The notes under the pieces: generated by a model
What the model saw: only the letters and a program-made list of their open reading frames with translations
Database searches by the model: none
What the model was told of the DNA's origin: nothing
DNA from: Haberlea rhodopensis
Taxonomy: Eukaryota; Streptophyta; Magnoliopsida; Lamiales; Gesneriaceae
Assembly: GCA_907163345.1 (NCBI GenBank)
Contig: CAJQUN010000131.1
Coordinates: 1,426,001 to 1,490,000 of the forward strand
Length of the DNA: 64,000 nucleotides
Reading direction: 5' to 3'
Program-made: the position numbers and the translations under genes
In this document: one piece after another, positions 56,212-64,000 of the stretch
Numbering within the stretch: position 1 is the stretch's first letter
Layout of the letters: every line of letters starts with the position of its first letter

Positions 56212-57364
56212 ATTGTTGGCGAAAGGCGAAGTAGATCTCCGAGTTGGAAATGGAGCAAGAGTTGCTGCATTAGCTATAGGAGATTATCATTTATCTTTGC
56301 CTTCTGGTTTATCGTTAATTTTAAAATATTGTTATTTTGTGCCTTCAATTACCAAAAACATTATTTCTATTTCTTGTTTGGACAAGTATGGATTCTCATT
56401 TATTATAAAGGACAACTGTTGTTCCATTTATTTATATGATATGTTTTATGCTAGTGCACAAATGGTGAATGGTCTTTATTTACTAAATCTTGATATGCCT
56501 ATCTATAACATAAATACGAAAAGGATTAAAAATAATGATTGTAATCCGACTTCTCTCTGGCATTGTCGCTTGGGCCACATAAACGAGAACCGCATATCTA
56601 AACTTCATAAGGATGGAGTATTAGATTCTTTTGATTTTGAATCATATGAAACATGCGAATCTTGTTTAATGGGCAAGATGACTAAAGCCCCTTTCAAGGG
56701 ACATGTTGAAAGGACAAATATTTTATTGGGACTAATACATAGTGATGTATGTGGACCAATAAGTACACAAGCTAGAGGTGGTTTTCAATACTTCGTTACA
56801 TTTAATGATGACCTCAGTAGATATGGGTATGTGTACCTAATGAAGCATAAGCATGAAACCTTTGAAAAGTTCAAAGATTTCAAGAATGAAGTACAAAACC
56901 AACTTGGCAAAAGTATCAAAATCCTTCGATCTGATCGAGGAGGTGAATACTTAAGCCAAGAGTTTCATGACTATCTAAAGGAGTGTGGGATAGTCCCACA
57001 ACTCACTCCTCCGTATACTCCACAATGGAATGGTATATCCGAGAGGAGAAATCAAACCTTGTTGGACATGGTTAGATCAATGATGAGTCATGCAGATCTT
57101 CCGATATCGTTTTGGGGACACGCTCTAGAAACAACGATTTTCTTACTGAACCGTGTTCCATCTAAATCAGTGGAAAATATACCATATGAGATATGGACTG
57201 GGAAGCGTCCTAGTATGTCTTTTATGAAGATTTGGGGTTGTGAGGCTTTCGTTAGACGTCACGCCACTAACAAACTTGGACCCAAATCTGATAAGTGTTT
57301 ATTTGTGGGGTATCCTAAGGAAACGAAAGGATACTATTCTATTATCCCACCGAGAACAAAGTAG
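56185..57364 (+). pseudogene. E10 protease tail and integrase
   Basis: Frame 56168-57364 resumes protease/linker (VNVQDLKKSRLLAKGEVDL; the first Met is not a true start), then LWHCRLGHIN...CESCLMGK zinc finger, HSDVCGP, FNDDLSRYG and PQWNGISERRNQTLL as the DDE residues, and FLLNRVPS..WGCEAFVRR. It ends at a two-base deletion near 57345 within KGYYS. Confidence 0.92.
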
Positions 57365-58440
57365 TTGTTGCTCGGACTGGTGTATTTCTTGAAAGAGAAT
57401 TTATTTCTAGAAAAACCAGTGGGAGAAAAATAGAACTTAGTGAAGTTCAACCACAAGAAAACACTGAACCTGAGATTGAGATGGAAACAGAGCAGGCACC
57501 GCAAGCCGTTGTGGAAGAAGTACCTGCTCAAGAGACACAAGCCCAGCGTAGGTCTGTAAGAGAACACCGGGAGCCACAGAGATATGGATTTCTTGTAACT
57601 CAACAAGGTGACTTACTACTTATTGATGAGGATGAGCCGTCATCTTATCAACAAGCTATTATGGGCACTGATTCTGAGAAATGGCAAGAGGCCATGAAAT
57701 CTGAGATGGAATCCATGTATGCAAACCAAGTATGGACTTTGGTTGATCCACCTGAAGGGGTACGACCCATAGGGTGCAAATGGATTTTCAAGAAAAAGAC
57801 CGATATGGATGGTAATGTACAAACCTATAAAGGTCGGCTGGTTGCAAAATGATTCAAACAAATTCATGGTATTGACTATGATGAAACCTTTTCACCAGTG
57901 GCCATGGTTAAATCCATAAGGATCTTACTTGCAATAGCTGCATTTCATGATTATGAAATCTGGCAGATGGATGTCAAAACAGCTTTCCTTAATGGAAATC
58001 TGCTCGAGGATGTGTACATGACACAGCCCGAGGGTTTTGTCGATCCAAAGGATGCTGGAAAGATATGCAAGCTACAACGATCCATTTATGGATTGAAGCA
58101 AGCTTCTCGGAGTTGGAATCTTCGTTTTGATGATGCAATCAAAGAGTTTGGTTTTATCAAAAACGTAGATGAACCTTGTGTCTACAAGAAGGTCAGTGGG
58201 AGCATAATCATTTTCCTAGTGTTGTATGTAGATGACATACTTCTCATTGGGAATGATATCCCTGCCTTACAATCTGTAAAGATTTGGCTAGGGAATTGCT
58301 TTTCGATGAAAGACTTGGGAGAAGCCACCTATGTATTAGGGATCAAGATCTATAGAGATAGATCGAGAAGGCTTCTCGGCCTAAGTCAAAGTACATACAT
58401 AGATAAAGTGCTTAAAAGGTTTAGCATGCAAGAAAGGATT
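57365..58440 (+). pseudogene. E10 reverse transcriptase
   Basis: 57481-57852 opens with the linker (EEVPAQETQAQRRSVREHRE) and RT start (CKWIFKKKTDMDG), then a TGA at 57850 (VAK-stop). 57898-58440 holds QMDVKTAFLNG, LQRSIYGLKQASRSW and the catalytic LYVDDILLIGND. Near 58432 eight bases present in E2 are missing between AAGAA repeats, shifting the frame before RNase H. Confidence 0.92.
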
Positions 58441-58441
58441 C

Positions 58442-59201
58442 GTGCCTATGACACATGGTATATATCTCTCGAAGGAACAGTGTCCTTCAACACCAGATGA
58501 GAGACAAAGCATGAGTAAGATTCCATATGCGTCAGCTATTGGATCTATCATGTATGCCATGATATGTACTCGTCCCGATGTATCGTATGTTTTGAGCATG
58601 ACGAGTAGATATCAAGTTGATCCAGGTGAAGGTCACTGGATTGCAGTCAAGAACATCCTGAAGTACTTGAGAAGGACTAAGGATACATTCTTGATTTATG
58701 GAGGTGAGGAAGAGCTCAATGTAATGGGTTACACTGATGCAAGCTTCCAAACCGACAAAGATGATTTTCGATCGCAATCTGGATATGTGTATTGCCTAAA
58801 TGGAGGTGCTGTGAGCTGGAAGAGTTCAAAGCAAGAGACAGTAGCCGATTCTACAATGGAAGCTGAGTATATTGGTGCCTCGGATGCAGCAAAGGAAGCT
58901 GTTTGGATCAGGAAGTTCATTTCTGAACTTGGAGTGGTGCCTAGCATTAAAGATCCGATAGAACTCTATTGTGACAACAATGGAGCGATCGCATTGGCTA
59001 AGGAACCTAGATCTCACCAAAGATCCAAGCACATACTTTGGCGCTTTCATTTCATTCGAGAAATCGTTGAAAGGGGAGATGTTAAAATATGCAAAGTACC
59101 AACATATGATAATGTATCTGACCCATTGACGAAGCCACTGTCACAGCAGAAGCATGATCGTCATACTAGATCTCTAGGCATTAGGTATATGTCTGAGTGG
59201 T
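58442..59201 (+). pseudogene. E10 RNase H
   Basis: Open to the E9 junction: SKIPYASAIGSIMYAMICTR, VMGYTDASFQTD, SSKQETVADSTMEAEYIGAS (Met replaces Thr of STTEAEY), YCDNNGAIAL and HILWRFHFIREIVERGD. The stop codon at 59207-59209 is supplied by E9 sequence. Confidence 0.92.
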
Positions 59202-60533
59202 TGATGTGACTAGAAATAGACACATCTATTGCGCTTAATTATCTACGATTTGGTATATTTTGATGGATAAATTGATACATATGCTACCTAATCGTATATT
59301 TGTGTAAATGTAGGGAAAGGTGAAGAAATCAAGCTAAAATGATGAAAGAAGCAATAAAGTTGAAGAAAAGAGAAAAAAACCAGAATCCAAGACACATGTT
59401 GCTCCTTTCTCCTCAAATTTCTATATGTTCAAGCCATGTTTTGGAAATGTGGTCCATAGAAAAATTGTAGAACTTTGAGTTATCTTCGCGTGGACAGCTG
59501 ATTCATCGAATTCGGAGTTCGGACGAGAAAGTTACGGCCAAAATATGAAACTCGCCAGAAAAATTGATGACAGGCGTAAAGACGCCATTTCAGGCGTACC
59601 TACGCCAGTGCTACGGGAATTTAGGCGTAGGTACGCCATGTTAGGCGTAATTACGCCAATAGGATTTTGGAAAGTGAAAATTCTTGATTTCTTTCCTTCC
59701 CACATGGATTCTAACCTACTCCATCAGCCTCCCTATACATATATGGACGAAAATCAGACCTTTGAAACATCTAGATAGTTAGGGTAGAATAATTTTAGAC
59801 TAGTTTTATATTTTCTTTTCAATTTTGTTGAAGAACGTCTACGAAGATCGAAGCGAAGGCGGGATTGACACCTCGACGAGCGGAGATCGGATTAATTTTC
59901 TTTCCCTTGTTTTTATTTATAGTTTTGTTTTAATTATGTGTAGCTAGTCTTAATTCTTGGTTGAGGAAGACAAAACCTTGGATTTATTTATCTTGGGGAG
60001 ATTCATACGCTTTTGTTTATCGATTTTATTGAATTCATTGTTTTTCTGATTTTGTTGATATGATTGATGTTTGTTTATTGGATTGACAACCTAGTAACTT
60101 GCATATAATCTATTGCTAATTGGATATCAAATAAGAGATTGTTTGAGTAATCTAATTGAAGAAGCAACTAAGATCGATAATTGCCTGTTGTTGGTGTTAT
60201 TAAATTCTTAGAGAAAACCATTGACTAAATTATATAAACCGCTTGTGTTTATGTTGTTTAGATTCATCGCTCACTAGTTTTGAATGATGTCATGATTTTA
60301 ATCTTGAATATGCATATAGAGATTGATTGATTAGTTAATCTTTGTTTTTAATTTTCATTAGTATAATTCAACCTCACAACCCCATCCCTTATTATTCTTT
60401 TGTTTTGATTTTCATTAACACAAAGATTCACACCTCCTCGTGGGATCGATCCCTACTCACACTACTACATTATTGTTATCAATCTTGAGGATTGAGTGGG
60501 GTTAATTTGGGCGTACACGATAAGCGCACACCA
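59202..60533 (+). repeat. E9 5' LTR
   Basis: 1,332 bp ending TAAGCGCACACCA. It holds a TATA-like CGTATATTTG at about 59292 and four GGCGTA..TACGCC palindromes (59573-59657). Compared with the 3' LTR it lacks 168 bp (after 60332, between ATT microhomologies); the ancestral LTR was thus about 1.5 kb, like E6. Confidence 0.9.
59573..59657. repeat. Paired-palindrome array in E9 5' LTR (GGCGTA type)
   Basis: Four palindromes: GGCGTAAAGACGCC, GGCGTACCTACGCC, GGCGTAGGTACGCC and GGCGTAATTACGCC, centres near 59579, 59599, 59630 and 59650; spacings 20, 31 and 20 bp. The second and third are perfect reverse complements of each other (14 of 14). The sequence is unrelated to GATCGATC yet the pair spacing is the same. 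Confidence 0.92.
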
Positions 60534-60538
60534 AATTT

Positions 60539-60555
60539 TGGCGCCGTTGCCGGGG
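60539..60555 (+). promoter_or_regulatory. E9 primer binding site (Asp tRNA)
   Basis: TGGCGCCGTTGCCGGGG, identical to the E6 site, five bases after the LTR. Confidence 0.92.
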
Positions 60556-60594
60556 AGGCGTTGTATATTTTTGTGTTAATATTTTCTGTTTTAT

Positions 60595-60630
60595 TTCTTT
60601 CTCTTTCTTTTTCTTTCTTTCTTTCCCCCC
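60595..60630 (+). repeat. CTTT microsatellite in E9 leader
   Basis: A run of (CTTT)n and related pyrimidine words ending in CCCCCCACC, between primer site and ORF start. Confidence 0.85.
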
Positions 60631-60689
60631 CACCGCTACTCTTGTTTGTTAGTGCTTACAGGTTGATTTCTCAAAAATCGGATCTTATC

Positions 60690-61694
60690 ATGGAGGACTA
60701 TAGGCGACTAGATGAATTGGAGTATCTTGTGCAACAACTTGGCGTAGGGAGTGGACAAAGTGCATACAACTCAAGTTGGAGTGATCATCCCATTCTCAAC
60801 TCTGACAATCAATGGATGAGCCCACCTCCACCTTACATGCAGTCCACCCTACCGCCATACATACCACAATACCCGCCATGGCCACAACAACCTCAATACC
60901 ATACCCCTGGTGAGTCTTTAGAGGATCTTGTTTCAACACTTAATGATATTACTTTGCAATTTCAACAGGAATTCAGGGCTAGCACTCAGAATTTGGGTAA
61001 CCAAATGGAGCAACTAATACGATCGGTCGATCGGATAGCAGCACAAAAGGAGACCATGATTGCATTCGAATCATGGAGTGATGAAGAAGAGGAGACTATG
61101 GAGAAGGTGGTACTGATGTCACCCGAGCTAGAAGAGGAGACACATGTGCCAATAGAAGAAAAGGAGCTTGTACATCCTACAACTCCGCAAGGTATGTTTC
61201 CCACTGAGAGCTATGTTGAATACTTAGATGAATCATGTGTTGTGGCAGAGGAGTCGGCGATCGAGTACTGTGATGAAATGGATTCTTGGGACTATTTTTT
61301 TGAAGACAGCATCACCTTGGACAGTGGCAAAGAGGTAGAAACTCCAGAAACGATGGTACTGAGGCCATCAATACTTGAACAACAAACAGAGATCGAGGTG
61401 GATAACAAGGAATCTCACCAGAATGAGATTCCCAAAGGCGAGCATCAGGGACAACAAGTTAAAGGATGCCATGAGGTAGATCTTGATCGACTTCAACTGA
61501 CTTCTTTGGAGGAATGCGACATAGTGAAAAGACAAAAACCCTCCAAGAGGTGCAAGGCAAATAAGCATCGCCTTAAGCGAGAGAACTGGCGTCGGGCCAC
61601 CGACGTTAAACAGAGGCGCTGCTTGGGAGGCAACCCAAGGGGAGTTAGTTTCCTTTCTCCCTTTTATTTATATTTTTTTTGCTTTAGTAGTTAG
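60690..61694 (+). CDS. E9 acidic ORF related to Athila gag C-terminal linker
   Basis: An uninterrupted 334-residue frame from MEDYRRLDELEYLVQQLGVG; an ATG at 60492 lies in the LTR, so 60690 is the sensible start. Residues about 30-75 are proline/tyrosine/glutamine-rich (MSPPPPYMQSTLPPYIPQYP). A coiled segment follows (LEDLVSTLNDITLQFQQEFR..), resembling E6 gag near 32040-32170. The rest is strongly acidic (DEEEETMEKVV, EYCDEMDSWDYFFEDS) and ends lysine/arginine-rich (KRQKPSKRCKANKHRLKREN). The last 40 residues read through the non-coding ACCGACGTTAAACAGAGGCG block. There is no capsid, zinc knuckle or DLGAS. Function unknown; it is the only intact ORF of note in the window. Confidence 0.65.
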   Translation: MEDYRRLDELEYLVQQLGVGSGQSAYNSSWSDHPILNSDNQWMSPPPPYMQSTLPPYIPQYPPWPQQPQYHTPGESLEDLVSTLNDITLQFQQEFRASTQNLGNQMEQLIRSVDRIAAQKETMIAFESWSDEEEETMEKVVLMSPELEEETHVPIEEKELVHPTTPQGMFPTESYVEYLDESCVVAEESAIEYCDEMDSWDYFFEDSITLDSGKEVETPETMVLRPSILEQQTEIEVDNKESHQNEIPKGEHQGQQVKGCHEVDLDRLQLTSLEECDIVKRQKPSKRCKANKHRLKRENWRRATDVKQRRCLGGNPRGVSFLSPFYLYFFCFSS

Positions 61695-62995
61695 ATTCTC
61701 TTTTCTTGTATTTTTGTCTTACATTGGGGACAATGTAAGATTTAAGTATGGGGGAGGGATTAGTGTGTGTTATTGCTTTTCTATTACAAAAATACAAAAA
61801 AATCGAAAATTTGAAAATTTTGAGCTCATAGTTAGTAATGAACACATGCTTAGATTCACTAGCCCATGATGAAATCTAATTGATATCATGCATGCTTTTG
61901 AACATAGGTGAATTGTTAACTTTGGAACACTTTGAACTCTAATGCAAAGTTTACTTTAACTTAGTAGTGAATATTTTGAGCACATTATTGTCATGGCTTG
62001 TGAAGTGTGCATAGCTTAGTGAAGATTGTGTAAATTTTATGATAGTCTTAAGAAGTCTCTAATACATGCTAGAACTTAACTACATGCTCTTTGAGGCGTA
62101 TGTCTAGACTGCTTGCAAACATGAAAGTGATATAGGCAATCTTTGATGCGTTTGAGCCTTTCAAGCCTACCATTTAAAAGAAAATCAATCACTAGTACCC
62201 TGTTTGAGGTTTAATGCAAAAGAATGGTTGTATGCTAAGCATACAAACAACCACCATTCGACATTCTTTGACTAGCTTATCATCCTTCCCTAATGAGCCT
62301 AAATATGAGTTCTATCCATACCTTTGAAGGGAGTATGATGTGTTTCATTCATATGCACTTAAGTATTCAATGATTAAAATGTTTGTGAGCTGCATAAGGA
62401 AAAGAATAAAATGCATGAAAGAAAAAGGATGCCTTCAGAAAATAGATAAAAATATGACTCCAAGGGGAGCCAAGGCACAAAAGAAGAAAAATGTTGAAAC
62501 AAAAGTGGAAAAATTCAAGCAAGAAGAGAAGCTTTTAGTGTGCATATCATCATACTCTCTTACTTGATGTATCCTTACCTTTCTTTCATAAGCCAATACC
62601 TAGGCCACACTACAAGCTAATAAAGACCTACTTGATTTATGTTTGCAAAGTGGCTAAGATAGTGGAGAAGAGTGTGCAAGTGAGCGTATACTTGTGTTAG
62701 TGTATGACTTGAACTATTGTGGATTTGCTTCTATTGGATCTATAAATTATACATGACACTTGTTTATGACCACACACACACGTTCACTACTTTGTTGGGT
62801 ACGAATTGTTTAGGGATTGAACTTGTTCCATTATTAACTTTTCACCGCCTTTCATTACTATGCATGTTTTAAATTGTTGAGGCATAAAAGTGAGGACAAG
62901 TTAGTTTGTTATGATGCTATGAGCCAAGCAAAAAAAAATATTGTAGTTTTGTCTGATTTACTCGAGGTCGAGTAAAGTTTAAGTATGGGGGTGTT
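61695..62995 (+). other. E9 3' untranslated region and polypurine tract
   Basis: Homologous to E6 36300-37657 almost throughout (for example CATGCTAGAACTTAACTACATGCTCTTTGAGGCG). It ends AAGTATGGGGGTGTT (62981-62995), a purine tract directly before the LTR, longer than the E6 version. No gene. Confidence 0.8.
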
Positions 62996-64000
62996 TGATG
63001 TGACTAGAAATAGACACATCTATTGCGCTTAATTATCTACGATTTGGTATTTTTTGATGGATAAATTGATACATATGCTACCTAATCGTATATTTGTGTA
63101 AATGTAGGGAAAGGTGAAGAAATCAAGCTAAAATGATGAAAGAAGCAATAAAGTTGAAGAAAAGAGAAAAAAACCAGAATCCAAGACACATGTTGCTCCT
63201 TTCTCCTCAAATTTCTATATGTTCAAGCCATGTTTTGGAAATGTGGTCCATAGAAAAATTGTAGAACTTTGAGTTATCTTCACGTGGACAGCTGATTCAT
63301 CGAATTCGGAGTTCGGACGAGAAAGTTACGGCCAAAATACGAAACTCGCCAGAAAAATTGATGACAGGCGTAAAGACACCATTTCAGGCGTACCTACGCC
63401 AGTGCTACGGGAAGACAAAACCTTGGATTTATTTATCTTGGGGAGATTCATACGCTTTTGTTTATCGATTTTATTGAATTCATTGTTTTTCTGATTTTGT
63501 TGATATGATTGATGTTTGTTTATTGGATTGACAACCTAGTAACTTGCATATAATCTATTGCTAATTGGATATCAAATAAGAGATTGTTTGAGTAATCTAA
63601 TTGAAGAAGCAACTAAGATCGATAATTGCCTGCTGTTGGTGTTATTAAATTCTTAGAGAAAACCATTGACTAAATTATATAAACCGCTTGTGTTTATGTT
63701 GTTTAGATTCATCGCTCACTAGTTTTGAATGATGTCATGATTTTAATCTTGAATATGCATATAGAGATTGATTGATTGGTGAACGTTAAATTAGAACGCT
63801 TGGACTAATTGACTATGAATAAGGTGAGGGAGTAATTAGATTTCCAATTGATGAATATTCAAGTAAAATTGAGTCTTTTGTGAATCGATGAAATAGATGA
63901 TAATATCCAAGGTAGAGTCGACCGATACCAAGAATCGCTTTCATTAGTTAATCTTTGTTTTTAATTTTCATTAGTATAATTCAACCTCACAACCCCATCC
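62996..64000 (+). repeat. E9 3' LTR, cut by the window end
   Basis: Matches 59202 onward but lacks 349 bp present in the 5' LTR (junction near 63411, GGAA microhomology), which removes the second palindrome pair. It keeps 168 bp lost from the 5' LTR (63778-63945). The remaining palindromes are centred near 63373 (with one mutation) and 63393, still 20 bp apart. Confidence 0.9.

Larger units (their letters stand above)
52123..59201 (+). mobile_element. E10: Angela/BARE-like Copia retrotransposon, interrupted by E9
   Basis: Plus-strand relative of E2 with LTR, primer site, leader, gag, protease, integrase, RT and RNase H. It stops at 59201, just past RNase H and about 30 bp before where E2 has its polypurine tract, because E9 begins there. 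Its 3' LTR must lie beyond 64000. Unlike E2 it keeps the gag zinc knuckle and protease, but has three frameshifts and a stop in pol. Its LTR is visibly more diverged from the two E2 LTRs than those are from each other. Confidence 0.92.
59202..64000 (+). mobile_element. E9: non-autonomous Athila-derived element with one ORF
   Basis: Begins with an LTR (TGATGTGACTAGAAATAGACACATC) sharing its first 70 bp closely with E6. Asp primer site, a single ORF, a 1.3-kb untranslated tail homologous to E6, purine tract and the start of the 3' LTR at 62996 follow. No protease, RT or integrase is present between LTRs only about 2.5 kb apart. It would need enzymes in trans. The right end is outside the window. 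Confidence 0.85.

Overview
This window looks like a plant nuclear (probably eudicot) heterochromatic repeat block. I see no host gene, tRNA, rRNA or CRISPR. Nearly every base belongs to LTR retrotransposons and one LINE, nested in one another. The evidence is plant-type Copia, Athila and chromovirus coding domains, primer sites matching plant initiator-Met and Asp tRNAs, and an AT-rich composition. All coding regions except one short ORF (60690-61694) carry stops, frameshifts or deletions, so the genes are annotated as pseudogenes. For brevity the elements are named E0-E11 and M.

Layout. (1) 1-300 and 14428-14806 are two halves of one minus-strand LINE (E0), split by Copia element E1 (301-14427, minus). 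E1 contains a second, younger Copia element of Angela/BARE type, E2 (3334-11778, minus, perfect CTGAC target duplication), and a solo-LTR-like insertion E3 (12047-13606). (2) 14807-15348 is unassigned. (3) 15349-23283 is a decayed Sirevirus (E4, plus) with 5' LTR, gag, pol and the extra 3' ORF typical of that lineage. It ends abruptly against a chromovirus of Tekay/Del type (E5, 23290-40296, minus). The E5 5' LTR (27647-40296) has a partial tandem duplication and is split by a nearly complete Athila element, E6 (29264-39155, plus). (4) 40297-41015 is unassigned, and 41016-42585 is a minus-strand Athila-like LTR (M). (5) From 42586 to the end there is a five-level nest: Athila fragment E8a > Athila derivative E8b (44929 onward, also hit by Tekay-like LTR E7 at 46824-49704) > Tekay-like LTR E11 (51383) > Angela element E10 (52123) > Athila-derived non-autonomous element E9 (59202 to beyond 64000). 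The missing right halves should lie past the window end.

How the parts work. Each intact ancestor would have had LTR promoters, a tRNA primer site, gag (capsid and zinc knuckle), protease, reverse transcriptase/RNase H and integrase. None of the copies here looks autonomous. E9 keeps LTRs, primer site, polypurine tract and one open acidic gag-tail ORF but no pol, so it would need enzymes from an Athila such as E6.

The most striking signal is not a gene. The LTRs of E3, E5, E6, E7, E8b and E9 each carry, in their 5' half, an array of 4-8 palindromes of about 10-16 bp. These are mostly GCGATCGATCGC-like, but CTCGATCGATCGAG in E5, degenerate in E8b, and GGCGTA..TACGCC in E9. Measured centre to centre, the palindromes come in pairs (sometimes short runs) 20-24 bp apart, separated by gaps of 30-52 bp. 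The sequence changes between families while the spacing and self-complementarity persist. This suggests RNA hairpins, or dimerisation/packaging elements, in the transcribed leader. The Angela leaders (E2, E10) carry an independent set of self-complementary hairpins built on CTAGGGTT..AACCCTAG.
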